DNA of 64,000 bases from Bathynomus jamesi. Lineage: Eukaryota > Arthropoda > Malacostraca > Isopoda > Cirolanidae. A program made the position numbers and the translations under genes. Below, piece after piece: positions 22,491 to 32,508 of this stretch. Within the stretch, counting starts at the first letter, position 1, and every line of letters begins with the position of its first letter. The stretch covers positions 1 through 64,000 of the forward strand of contig JAJOZX010012282.1 in the NCBI GenBank assembly GCA_023014485.1. Direction: 5' to 3'. The notes beneath the pieces were generated by a model. That model worked only from the letters and a program-made list of their open reading frames with translations. It made no database searches and was not told where the DNA came from.

Positions 22491-22803
22491 GTTCAGGAAG
22501 AACCGATTCGCCTCTATTTAAAGGGCATATCTCAGCGGAAAAACAAAGAAAAAGTGAGAGGAAAGACAGAGGAAAAAGAAAGGGTGGAGGGGACAGTCGA
22601 AGTGGAAAAAGACCAAGGATGACAAGGACTGCAGGGTCGAGCCCCATCATCCTTGGGTGCTAGGGCCGGGAGGGCACGTGAAACCTCCAGGAACAAGCAC
22701 GTACAAACGAGCACAAAGAGCACTCAAGAGCACGAGCTTAGAACCCCCTTGCGGGGCTATATATATACACATTTCAACTGCAAAGAACACGCAGTATAAA
22801 TAA
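22491..22803. other. Unassigned purine-rich sequence
   Basis: I see only AAAGAAAAAGTGAG-type purine runs and no recognisable gene or repeat family. Confidence 0.45.
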
Positions 22804-23043
22804 CGTAAAGAACGACGCTTGTATAGGAGAACATTCCGCGCAAGATGAGAAGAGAGAACGAACAAATGAAAAAATGAGGTAACCACCCGGGAATCGAACC
22901 CGTGGTGTAATGGTTATCATATCTGACCGGCAATCGGAAGATCCCGGGTTCGATTCCCGGGTTGTTACCTCATTTTTTCATTTGTTCGTTCTCTCTTCTC
23001 ATCTTGCGCGGAATGTTCTCCTATACAAGCGTCGTTCTTTACG
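22804..23043. repeat. Near-perfect palindrome (arms about 97 bp) with tRNA sequence at its centre
   Basis: 22804-22900 and 22947-23043 are reverse complements with about one mismatch in the tRNA-derived part (ACC against ACA context). The outer arms include AAAGAACGACGCTTGTATAG and its complement. The arms extend into the T-arm of the tRNA-like sequence, so the left arm holds an inverted copy of the tRNA 3' half. Confidence 0.85.
22895..22970 (+). tRNA. tRNA-like sequence (A and B boxes), probably pseudogene
   Basis: An A box is visible (GTGGTGTAATGGTTATC). A 5-bp anticodon stem TCTGA/TCGGA closes a 7-nt loop CCGGCAA (nominal anticodon GGC, Ala), and a T-arm CCGGG-TTCGATT-CCCGG holds the B box. 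Position 33 is C instead of U, and GGC is not a usual eukaryotic Ala anticodon. The 5' acceptor strand appears to have been replaced by the inverted arm. Expression as a normal tRNA is therefore unlikely. Confidence 0.5.
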
Positions 23044-23056
23044 ATATATATATATA

Positions 23057-23760
23057 TAGGGTGTCCCATAAGTCCGGCATCATAGGAAAAATAATAAAAA
23101 AAGCCAAAACAAAAGCTTTTATTTACAGAACGTGCTCAATATGTCCACCATTGTTTTCAATACACAAATTCAGACGTGATACCCAGTCAGCAAGCGGTGA
23201 ATGATGTCAGGAGTAATGGTGTTACATGCCCCAATAATGCGCTGCCGCAAATGTTCAACACTCCTAATTTTCTCTGTGTATACCAGCGCTTTCAAGTGGC
23301 CCCAGAGATAAAAATCTAGTGGCGTGAGATCCGGGCTTCTAGCTGGCCATTCCACAGGCCCTCGACGTCCTATCCAATAACCAGGGAATTGTTGGCACAG
23401 GTATTCCCTTACTTGGGTGCTGTAATGTGTAGGAGCGCCGTCTTGCTGGAACCCCCCATAAAAAACAGGCTCGTCACTGAACAGAATGGTGGACGGGAAA
23501 TTGGCATTCCGAGCATATTGTCCGTAGCCCATTCACAAAATTCCATCCGCCAGTCGGGATCATCTTCGCTTAATTTCTGTAGGATCTGAAGTTTATATGG
23601 ATGCCATTTGTAAGCCTGAAGAATGCGATGGATGCTACTTTTCGACACTCCTGTCTTGGCGGACAATCGCCGAAGAGACTTATTGGGACTTCTGTTAAAA
23701 TGTCGTTTTTTTGCATTGCTAAATTCGCGTCGTGTTTGCACGTTTCTGCGCATATTTTAT
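23057..23760 (-). pseudogene. Tc1/mariner-superfamily transposase, deleted between catalytic residues
   Basis: The outer end GGGTGTCCCATAAGTCCGGC (23058 onward) is of the mariner/IS630 type next to a TA repeat. Minus-strand pieces encode an HTH region (KSLRRLSAKTGVSKSSIHRI) in 23409-23753, then ILFSDEPVFY fused to FQQDGAPTHY and WIGRRGPVEWPARSPDLTPL in 23170-23532. The usual roughly 60-100 residues between the first (SDE) and second (QQD) acidic blocks are missing, and the N-terminus is short. The far end of the element was not found. Confidence 0.82.
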
Positions 23761-23860
23761 GGAAAAATCAAATTTTTGTGTGTTTAGACATGTTACTTCT
23801 CAGTCTAAGTGAAGTTTCATCGCGTTAACAATCTTCGTTTATTTCACCCTTACGGATGAG

Positions 23861-24842
23861 ATGGAGGTGTCAGAGGAACACACTAGGCATATAATGCTTT
23901 ATAAAAAGGAAATAACGCGATTGCAGCCGCAAAAAATATTTAGGATATTTATGGGGAGGACGCTTTAAATGTAAGGAAATGTCAACGATGGTTCCAGAAG
24001 TTTAGGTCGAGTGACTATAGCTTAACTGATGAAGCGCGCGTGTGTGTACACACACACACACACACACACACACACCAACACATACACACTTCAACACACA
24101 CACTTCAACTGTTGAAGAACTTGCCCAGCGACTAAATTTAACCGGTTCCACAGTTCATCGCCACCTGCAACGACGGGGAAAAGTGTCGAAACTTGGGAAG
24201 TGGGTTCCCCATACGTTGTCACCAGACAACTGTAAAGATCGTGTGAACATTTGCTTTTCATTGCATTCTCGGCAACTTCAAGCACCATTTCTAAATCGAC
24301 TCATTACTGGGGATGAAAAATGGGCGTTTTATCACAATGTTAATTGTCATCGGCAGTGGGTTAGTGCTGGGGAATCTGCTGCACCACAGTCAAGAGGACA
24401 TCTGCACCCCAGGAAAGTTTTGCTCTGCGTCTGGTGGGATATTCAAGGAGTGGTTTATTTTGAACTGTTGCAGCCCAATCAAACCATTAAAGCCGAAGTC
24501 TACTGTCAGCAACTTCAAAGATTGAGTGCTGAATTGCAAACAAAGTGTCCTCCTTTGGCCAATTGCAAGGATGTTATGTTTCAACAGGACAACGCGCGTC
24601 CTTATACTGCTCGAATCACCACTGCCAAAATTGAACAGCTTGGTTTCGAAAAAACTCCACATCCTCCGTATTCACCAGACCTTGCACCATCAGATTACCA
24701 CCTATTTAGAAGTCTTCAAAACTATCTTGACGGGAAAGAACTTGAAAGTTTCGAGGTTATCAATATTGTCCTCTCCGAGTTTTTTGCTTCTAAACCGAAG
24801 GAATTTTATCAACATGGAATTGAAATGCTTGTAGAGAGGTAG
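23861..24842 (+). pseudogene. mariner (DD34D-type) transposase with a (CA)n tract inside
   Basis: The N-terminus starts near 23861 (MEVSEEHTRHIMLYKKE) but has stops and a frameshift. A (CA)n microsatellite at 24046-24110 replaces the end of the DNA-binding domain. The frame is then open to the stop at 24840-24842 with STVHRHLQRRGKVSKLG, the mariner signature WVPHTLSPD, ITGDEKWAFY (first Asp), VMFQQDNARPYTA (second Asp) and HPPYSPDLAPSDYHLF (third Asp). Catalytic residues are all present; the DNA-binding part is not. A 3' flank continues to about 24955. Confidence 0.9.
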
Positions 24843-24958
24843 CAGAGAGTCATTGAAAGTGAAGGGACATATATAATTGATTAAAATTTATTTTGATGTT
24901 TTATTTTCATTTGGAAATAAAGGTAAAAAAACCGTTATTTATGGTATTCCCTGATATA

Positions 24959-25297
24959 CAGGGTGGCGTAAAAGTCGCGCATCATAGGAATTTTCAGGGT
25001 TGATTATAATTCATTATTTTTTTCTTTTAGGTATGGGATGGCTGCGAAATTAACAATAGACGAGAGGATGAGCTTGGTTTTAATGCATGGAATACCGGGT
25101 ACTACAAATCGATGAATCGGTACAGAATTTAAATTCTGTACCGATTCATCGATTTGTAGTACCCGGTATTCTATGCATTAAAACCAAGCTCACCCTTTCG
25201 TCTATTGTTAATTTCGCAGCCATCCTCAAAGAAAAAAATGATATATTATAATAAACACTGAAAATTCCTATGATGCGTGACTTTTGGGCCACTCTGT
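24959..25297. mobile_element. Palindromic mariner-type MITE made from an inverted transposase 5' end
   Basis: A 339-bp element between TA dinucleotides (24957-24958, 25298-25299). The left half CAGGGTGGCGTAAAAGTCGC... is mirrored by the right half with few mismatches; the axis is at about 25131 inside GAATTTAAATTC. Each half encodes the start of a transposase (MAAKLTIDERMSLVLMHGIP), so the element is two copies of the same 5' end joined head to head. Confidence 0.87.
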
Positions 25298-25381
25298 ACA
25301 CAAGGGTTTATTTTAACGGTTGTCCGGTCGTCCGAGACAATGAAGTATTCCAAATTAACCATTTCTATATATATATATATA

Positions 25382-26750
25382 CGGGGGCCACTCAATATAT
25401 TTTGTCCCACCTTTTTTCTTTCTTTCCAAGTTTCCTTGCAAGTTCCAGAAATTTTGTACACAAGTAGTTACATACCTTTTTTACAAAGTTTTTATTTTTC
25501 CCCACATAGTCTCCATCCTTTTCTACGGCTTTCCTCCACTTCGAAACAAGGGCCTTTATTCCTTGCTGGTAAAAGTCCGCTGGCTTCCGTTGGAGCCACC
25601 TCTTAACCTCCTCAACAACCTCATCGTCACTCTGAAACTTTCTTCCACGAATAGCATCCTTCATTGACCCAAACCAATGGAAGTCTGAAGGTGCCAGATC
25701 CGGGCTGTATGGAGGGTGGGGTAACACAGTCAAGCGCATTTTTGTGATGTCCTCTCTTGTTTGCAAACTGTTGTGTGGTCTTGCGTTATCGTGCAAAAGA
25801 AGGACGTCTTCCAGTTTTCTCCGGTCAAACTCGCTTTATATGTCTCTGGAGTCTCAGGGTAGCAATATATGCCTCTGAGTTGATTGTTCGTCTTTTCTTC
25901 AAAATGTCCACCAGAATCACCCCTTTCATGTCCCACAAATGGTGGCCATAACCTTTCCTGCAGAGGGAGCCATTTTGAACTTTTTCTTGCATGGGGAGTC
26001 TGCTTGATGCCACTCCATAGATTGGCTTGTTTCAGGTTCAAAGTGGTGCACCCAAGTCTCATCCCCAGTCACAGTTCGTGAAAGGAAGTCATCCCCTTCT
26101 ATCTCGTATCGAACCAACGACTCTGAAGCAATTTCTTTTCTTTGGGCTTTGTGATCTTCAGTCAGTTCGCGAGGAACAAACGTGAACACACTTTTGAGTA
26201 TCCTAATTGCTGAATTATCGTATTCACACTTCCTTCACTAATTCCTAGCTCTAGTGATAGCTCCTTGTATGTGACGCGTCGATTTGATCGAATGATGCTG
26301 TTAGCACATTTCACAGTGTGAGATGTCACAGCCGATGCCGGGCGACCGCTGCGTGGCTCATTATCGAGGCTGGCTCTCCCTCTCCGTTGATCTCTCACGT
26401 TTAGACCAAAGTCCAACTGTGCTTCCATCAACAACAGCATCTCCATAAACGTTTTGTAGACATTTGTGAATATTTCCAACTGTTTCCTTCTCTGCGGTTA
26501 AGAACTCGATAACAGTTCTCTGTTTACGACGCACATCACTGTCAGACGCCATTTTCGAAACTGCGTTAACCATCGGTTTTATACAAAGGCGTTTGAAAGC
26601 AGTTTTATACAAGGAGGGGAGGTTCATACTGGAAATATCCGGTTATGTGAGGCGCAGAAAGTTCAAATTTACAGCCCAAAAGACATTTCAGCCCCATGGC
26701 TTATTATTTAGCTAAGAAAAAAGGGTGGGGCAAAATATATTGAGTGCCCC
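25382..26750 (-). mobile_element. Mariner transposon, nearly full length
   Basis: Ends GGGGCCACTCAATATATTTT (left) and the reversed right end GGGGCACTCAATATATTTTG are near-identical TIRs extending about 35 bp, flanked by TA. It carries one minus-strand transposase pseudogene. Length of about 1.37 kb is normal for mariner. Confidence 0.9.
25392..26552 (-). pseudogene. mariner DD34D-type transposase with several frameshifts
   Basis: The likely start is at 26552 (MASDSDVRRKQRTVIEFL). Pieces in successive frames give the DNA-binding domain (GRPASAVTSHTVKC; YKELSLELGISEGSVNTII), the first catalytic block TVTGDETWVHHFEPE, a broken middle (about 25800-26060), HDNARPHNS (second block), HPPYSPDLAPSDFHWF (third block) and the C-terminus to 25392. 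At least three frameshifts make it inactive. Confidence 0.88.
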
Positions 26751-26754
26751 TAGT

Positions 26755-26779
26755 GTGTACACACACACACACACACACA

Positions 26780-26823
<44 letters not shown>
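26755..26823. repeat. (AC)n microsatellite
   Basis: ACAC repeat with one interruption, directly beside the mariner element. Confidence 0.95.
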
Positions 26824-26826
<3 letters not shown>

Positions 26827-28251
26827 GTAGACACTTTTCTCTGACGATTATATATTTACCAAAATTAGTACTAATGAGCCAATATCATTTCATTCTTATG
26901 GCTTACGTAAACTGAAGCAGAATTTATTTAAGGTTAGGTATAGCAGGCAGTTTTCAGTCGACTGAATATCAGGAGATGAGTAGCAGGAAGAAGCAAGAGA
27001 TTCGGGAGAGGAGGGGACAGGGATATTGCTCCTTGTAGGTAAATTAAATAAATTTATTTAGAGCATAACTCTCCGAACTGATGCTAATTCAGATGGTAAC
27101 TCGGGTTTGATTATTAGGTTGCGGCGCTGATTTGAGGTAGTTTTTCTTGTCTAAAACGTTTCCGGAGGTTTGTCCCCTGCTTTTGAGTATGATGATTGTA
27201 TCATCATCTTCCAATTTTATTTTAATAATTGAAAAATATAAATGAGTTATAGTTGGATTATCTGCGGGGGACATTGTAAATTATTCACTTGATTCTTAAG
27301 TGTTATTTGATTTTATTAGTTCACTGTCAAAAGTTCCGGGAAGGAGTGAAGTGAAAAGGTTATTGTAAATGCAAATAGAGGATACAGGTATGATCACTGG
27401 AGAATAAATAAAGACAGAATTGTGAGAACAGGAGGAAGACGGCGTAAAAGATGGAAGGATGTAATTATAATAAATGCGTGAAAAGACGTGGAATTGATAT
27501 AAATGTGACGCGAGAACTAAGAAACGGGAATAAAAGCCGCGTGGAAGTGGAGACGTTGGTCTTACCTGACGTACCCCAATCTTATTATGAAAGTAATTTC
27601 TTGAGACGAGAGTAATAGTTTATTCCCGGTGGTGAGCAATTCTTTATGTACCACATTATTTAATCAGTTTGGGTATCTGTGGTCCCGAGTTTACGCTTTC
27701 GTGCCCACACCATTCAGAATTAGAAATGTTCCCTTATGTAGTGTATATTCGTATTCACTACAGTTTTAACATTCGACCAATTAATTATCGAAGTTCTCTT
27801 GAAAATCCGCAATTAGACCGTGATCAAACCAAAACCAACCCCAATTCTTTATTAAGGGCTTTTTGTCAGCGGATAACTTTTCATTTTCGTGGGAGTTGGT
27901 TGGGGGCGGGAGTCTGAAGCTTTATGGTAATCGCTCAGCCTTTTTTTCTCCGTTTAGAGATTTTTCAAAGTAATGTGCTGATGGTTCAGTTTGTAGTGAC
28001 CGATTGGTGAACTTCATACGAGATTTGAATTTATTCCTCTGCAACTATTTCTATTTTCTGTCAGTGAATAGAGAATTACAAATAAAATTTGATCAACAAA
28101 AAATGAGAATTATTTTTTTAGTCGGTTCGGTGGATGGTAATATTTTCTTTTACAAAGCTATCTTTTTCTCTCAAATTATCACATTTGGAAATCATTTTAA
28201 ATCATTTTTCGTTGATTCAAACAAGAATTTCTAACCATTAAATGTTTTCAG

Positions 28252-28475
28252 ATCCTTGGATGATGGCTTACAGTAAAAGCCAAAGAAGAAAGTACTGGTT
28301 CAACACGCAAAATCGTGAGTCAACATTCGAATGCCAGAAGGAAGTCATCGCCCCATTAAGGTGTCAAACGCTTGATAAGTATTTTATAAATTTTAAGTGG
28401 CTGTTACAATCGGAAAAAATGTTAGTTACCTCTTTCAAAAAGTTTTATTGGTATGTACGTAGATACATTATCTAA
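28252..28475 (+). CDS. Candidate host exon with WW-domain-like peptide
   Basis: An acceptor-like AATGTTTTCAG ends at 28251. The following frame reads DPWMMAYSKSQRRKYWFN and then TQNRESTFE. That is the spacing of a WW domain, with Trp at the start, an aromatic YWF pair and an ES(T)xE turn, although the second Trp is Phe. Two readings are possible: the exon stops at 28314, where GTGAGT is a consensus donor, or it continues through the ESTFE segment, which completes the domain. The open frame runs to 28475. I cannot name the protein, and the match could be chance. Confidence 0.3.
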
Positions 28476-29342
28476 AGACCCATTTCTCATTCTGAATTGG
28501 GTGGTCACGACAATTGAACTAGGGACCGAAAACACTTATCAATTACATACACGAAGATACGAAAGGATTACCACCGACAATAATGGTGTCACACCAAATA
28601 TTTTAAAACTACATCTGGTCATTCGACATATATTTGTCTTCGACTGAAGTTTCATTTTTCTCTGTGTACTATATTTATAAGGCTTATAAATATAATTTCA
28701 AAGTTTTAAATTTCAAGTCTGGAGACATTAAAACTGTTGAAAAGGATTCGGAAGAGAGGCATTATTATTATTATTATAAGTATACGAAAATCAAAGAATT
28801 GAGAACGAAACCTTTACTTGAAGAAACAGCAAAACCGCTTTCGATAGTGTTCAAAATGGGTCCTTGCATCTACTTTACTGTGACCGCATAAAGTACGTCT
28901 TATCCCAGTTGGACATCGGGAAGTTTTTAATACGTAACCCTAAGTTGTCTGCAGAGACTATTCTACACCCGAATGGCAACTAATGAAGTTAGCTGATGAT
29001 CATATGAAATGAACTTAGAATTGACTATTTTAACTTTGCTCAAAGAGCAAACTTTACGCTACAAAAGCGCAAGAACTCGTACTCATTGTGGAACATAATC
29101 ATTTGTTTATGGTCCAGCCGTGAAAAAATCTAATTTATTTCGTTACCAAAGGAACATAATTATTAGCAGTCATACTTTTAATCCGAAGTTAAAAATTAGC
29201 ATTTGATTTCGGCTAATTAGCTGTTGATTGTTCAGATTTTATTTCTTTAAAATTAAAAGTATTATCTTCCGTTCCCGAAATGTACTTATGATTTTTCTGG
29301 GAAAAAACAAAACTTGTAAAATTTCTTTTCTTTTCGTTACAG

Positions 29343-29465
29343 TATGTCCTATTGTCAAGGATCATTTTGGTGGTGGAATTCTGGAGTCCAGATTCTAGAA
29401 TCGGAAGAATCAAAATCTGGCAATTTGCATTTGAAAACACTCGTAGATCATATCAAGAGAACGAA
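29343..29465 (+). CDS. Candidate internal exon, 41 codons, phase 0 at both ends
   Basis: It is preceded by a pyrimidine-rich TTTCTTTTCTTTTCGTTACAG and followed by a weak donor GTGAAC. The frame is open throughout (contains VVEFWSPDSRIGRIKIW) and is phase-compatible with the candidate last exon at 29587 across a 121-bp intron. No family recognised. Confidence 0.22.
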
Positions 29466-29586
29466 GTGAACTTTGGCACACGCTGCATTATTAAAGGCAC
29501 TTATCAGTTTTATTTCAGTATAAAGTATATATATAATCATTTTTTTAATATAAACTTTGAAAATTTGTTTTGTCATTAACCTTCAG

Positions 29587-29766
29587 AGTTTATTTGAAAG
29601 TATAACGGTCAGGCACATTTATTTACGGGTCACTACATCATCTGAAAACGGAGAACAGTCCCCCATCCAACTACTGATCAGACAGAACATCGCTTCGCGT
29701 AACCTCGCTGATCTGACTGGAAGTGGTGTTGCGTCGCAACAACGACGTGATCTTTATGATTTGTAG
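29587..29766 (+). CDS. Candidate terminal exon, 59 codons plus stop
   Basis: The acceptor TTAACCTTCAG ends at 29586. The frame reads SLFESITVRHIYLRV ... SPIQLLIRQNIASRNLADL ... RRDLYDL then TAG. Its composition looks protein-like compared with the flanks, but I recognise no domain and found no polyadenylation signal close by. It could also be a TE remnant. Confidence 0.25.
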   Translation, partial: SLFESITVRHIYLRVTTSSENGEQSPIQLLIRQNIASRNLADLTGSGVASQQRRDLYDL

Positions 29767-30103
29767 ATGTAGAATGTAACCATTTCTTGCGTATTAATGT
29801 GTGAAAATACCACAGAGAAAATGCATTATAATGGTAGAAGATAAAGACTGTATAGAGTATTTGAATGTACACCCATTCAGGGTCTCCCATTTAAAGGTGT
29901 CTATGAGGCAAGTGAACATAATGAGTCTTTCATACATCACAGTGCTACGGAGGGCACCGCTCAGCAGAGAAATCTCTTTAAATGGTGGGTATAAAGACAG
30001 AGTATCCCCTAACCCAAGATGCTGCCTTCCTACATCCCATCACACTGTGTAGGTGATGAGATTTACCAATATATATATATATATATATATAATAATATAT
30101 ATA

Positions 30104-31023
30104 CAGGGTGTCCCAGAATTAACTATCTATTTCAATGAAATCGGACAAATTTTTTAAAAACACACTTTTATTTATGTTTATCATGTTTAATATGTGTTAA
30201 AAATGTATAAATTTCTAAATTTTTTTCATAATTTTATTTTCATAATTTTTCATTATCTGGTCCAATGAAAGACCGTCTGAAGTCATAGAATGGCAAAGAG
30301 ACTCTCCAAAAGTTAACGTGTGGCTTGGAATGACCAAATCCAAAATTTATGGCCCATTCTTCTTTGCGGAAGCAACTGTAACAGGTACCGTCTACCTTGA
30401 TATGCTTCAGCAGTTTCTCGAACCACAGCTTCTTGATGATGGCATTCTTGATAATGTTGTGTTTCAACAAGAAGCATTGATCTTTTGGCGATAAACTTTT
30501 GTTTTTATGAAACCCCATGCAAAGAAATCCAGGGGTGTCAAATCCGGAGAACGCGGAGGCCAAGGTCGAGGTCCTCCACGTCCAATCCACCGATTCGGAA
30601 GGCGTCTGTTGAGGTATTCTCGAACAATTAGAGCATAATGACATGGTGCTGTATCTTGTTGAAACACAACATTATCAAGAATGCCATCATCAAGAAGCTG
30701 TGGTTCGAGAAACTGCTGAAGCATATCAAGGTAGACGGTACCTGTTACAGTTGCTTCCGCAAAGAAGAATGGGCCATAAATTTTGGATTTGGTCATTCCA
30801 AGCCACACGTTAACTTTTGGAGAGTCTCTTTGCCATTCTATGACTTCAGACGGTCTTTCATTGGACCAGATAATGAAAAAATTATGAAAATAAAATTATG
30901 AAAAAAATTTAGAAATTTATACATTTTTAACACATATTAAACATGATAAACATAAATAAAAGTGTGTTTTTAAAAAATTTGTCCGATTTCATTGAAATAG
31001 ATAGTTAATTCTGGGACACCCTG
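30104..31023. mobile_element. Fold-back mariner/IS630-type element with about 360-bp inverted arms
   Basis: The left end CAGGGTGTCCCAGAATTAAC follows TA; the right end (31004-31023) is its exact complement. Arms 30104-30470 and 30657-31023 are near-identical inverted copies of a transposase 5' segment (TKSKIYGPFFFAEATVTGTV). The unpaired centre encodes, on the minus strand, QDTAPCHYALIVREYL and WIGRGGPRPWPPRSPDLTPL. The transposase is thus incomplete, with its middle duplicated in inverted form. Confidence 0.85.
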
Positions 31024-31027
31024 TGTG

Positions 31028-31097
<70 letters not shown>

Positions 31098-31100
<3 letters not shown>

Positions 31101-31669
31101 GGTGTCCGAGAATTATCTGTACAATTTTTGGCTGTTATTAAAAGTCAACCATGAAGTGTAGAAATTCCAGTGTTGTCTCATTTACAGAGAATCTCATTAA
31201 GTTTTTCTGATACCAAGTTTTGACAAGTTTTTTAGAAATTCCAGTGTGTCCGAACATTATCTGTACAATTTCATCTTTTAATAAAATTCTTGATAACACA
31301 CGTAAAATTCTTAAACAAGATTATTTAGAATCTGTATTTTCAAAAGTTTCTTTTATTAAAGTAACGTTGTTACATACATTCGATATGTGCACCATTAGTG
31401 ATTCGCAAAACATCGAATCGATACTCCAAATGTTGCCATGTACACTGCAGCATATCCACATCAATTCGCTCAATAGCAGCTGTGATTCTTGCTTTTAAAT
31501 CATCAATGTCTGTCACCCGCGTACATTTCTAAAAAACTTGTCAAAACGTGGTATCAGAAAAAACTTAATGAGATTCTCTGTAAAATGGGACAACACTGGA
31601 ATTTCTACACTTCATGGTTGACTTTTAATAACAGCCAAAAATTGTACAGATAATTCTCGGACACCCGGT
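31098..31669 (-). mobile_element. Deleted mariner/IS630-type element with about 120-bp TIRs
   Basis: The ends CAGGGTGTCCGAGAATTATC (31098 on) and the mirrored right end (31550-31669) give long inverted repeats. A copy of the outer end sequence (GTGTCCGAACATTATCTGTA) recurs internally at 31244-31263. The core encodes only the transposase C-terminus on the minus strand (DDLKARITAAIERI ... RITNGAHIECM), so it is non-autonomous. Confidence 0.8.
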
Positions 31670-31695
31670 ATATATATGTATATATATATATATAT

Positions 31696-31711
31696 GGGGG
31701 GGGGGGGGGGG
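31696..31711. repeat. Homopolymer G run
   Basis: Sixteen consecutive G between an AT repeat and the L2-like fragment; the length is probably uncertain in the assembly. Confidence 0.85.
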
Positions 31712-32508
31712 TCACAAACCTCTTCTTCACACCATTACCAGTTCCAGCAAAACGTCATTACCAAATACCTCTTTCAGTCATTAATTTATCTAGTTTATTC
31801 TTAAAAGTCTCCAAAGTATGGGAACTCACAACTTCATCTAAGCTATTCCAGAATTTTACTATTCTATTTGAAAAACTATGTTGTACTAACTGTGATTTAC
31901 ATCTTTGCTGAAAAAGCTTAAGGCTATGGCCTCTTGTCCTATCATTGTGATCCTTTGTAAAAAAGAGAGTGGAAGTCTATATTATCTAACTCATTTATTA
32001 TTTTATATACTGCTGTCATATCACCTCGTAACCTTCTTCGCTTTAGGGAAAACATGTTTAGGTGCTCCAATCTCTCTTTGTAACTAAGGTGTCTAAGGCA
32101 TGGTATCATCCTTGTGGCTCTCTTTTGTACTTTTTCTAGTCTATCTTTGTCTTGCTCTAAATAAGAACTACTGAACTGAATGCCATACTCAAGAAGAGGC
32201 TTCACGTATGAAGTGTAGAGCCTACTTATAATTTCTGGTGATTTATATTCTATATGTTTCTGCATTAGGTTCAATCTAGCATTAGTCTTATTTCTAATTT
32301 CAATACAATGAGTTGTAGGTTTAAGATCATGATTCACAATGACACCCAAATCTCTCCTTTTTTTCTTTATTTATCCAACTTCCATCCATGTTATACTCAA
32401 ATTCTGGATTATGACCATTGACCAACATGCACAACTTAACACACTTCCACATTAAATTTCATCTCCCATCTATCTGCTCAAGCAACTACTTTATCAATGT
32501 CCTTTTGC
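31712..32508 (-). pseudogene. L2/CR1-like RT C-terminal fragment
   Basis: The minus-strand frame 32349-31942 reads MGVIVNHDLKPTTHCIE, then LLEYGIQFSSSYLEQDKDRL, EKVQKRATRMIPCLRHLSYK and LNMFSLKRRRLRGDMTAVYK. These are the standard thumb and C-terminal blocks of CR1/L2 RTs. After a frameshift near 31945 it continues with RTRGHSLKL and FWNSLDEVVSS to about 31720. Upstream, WEMKFNVE-type sequence is degraded. It is a third RT lineage, distinct from those at 1-18757 and 20676-22290. At 32508 it joins BEL/Pao-derived sequence. Confidence 0.82.

Larger units (their letters stand above)
26824..30060. other. AT-rich sequence without clear transposons; possible host intron region
   Basis: This is the longest part of the window where I see no TE protein, TIR or tandem repeat. 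Base composition is evenly AT-rich. Possible exons are listed separately at 28252-28475, 29343-29465 and 29587-29766; nothing else can be supported. Confidence 0.5.

Noticed and set aside
22895..22970. Functional tRNA-Ala(GGC)
   Set aside because: U33 is replaced by C, the acceptor stem is lost and the GGC anticodon is not expected in eukaryotes, so only a tRNA-like call is kept.
27669..28234. Small open frames of 76-82 codons in the AT-rich region
   Set aside because: Composition follows the AT-rich background and there are no splice or domain signals; chance frames are expected at this length.
29820..30052. 83-codon frame MKIPQRKCIIMVEDKDCIEY as a gene
   Set aside because: No homologous motif, no promoter or splice context, and it overlaps other chance frames on both strands.
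31696..31711. G16 run as a G-quadruplex regulatory site
   Set aside because: It is an isolated homopolymer at a TE junction, likely slippage or an assembly-length artefact; there is no gene beside it to regulate.
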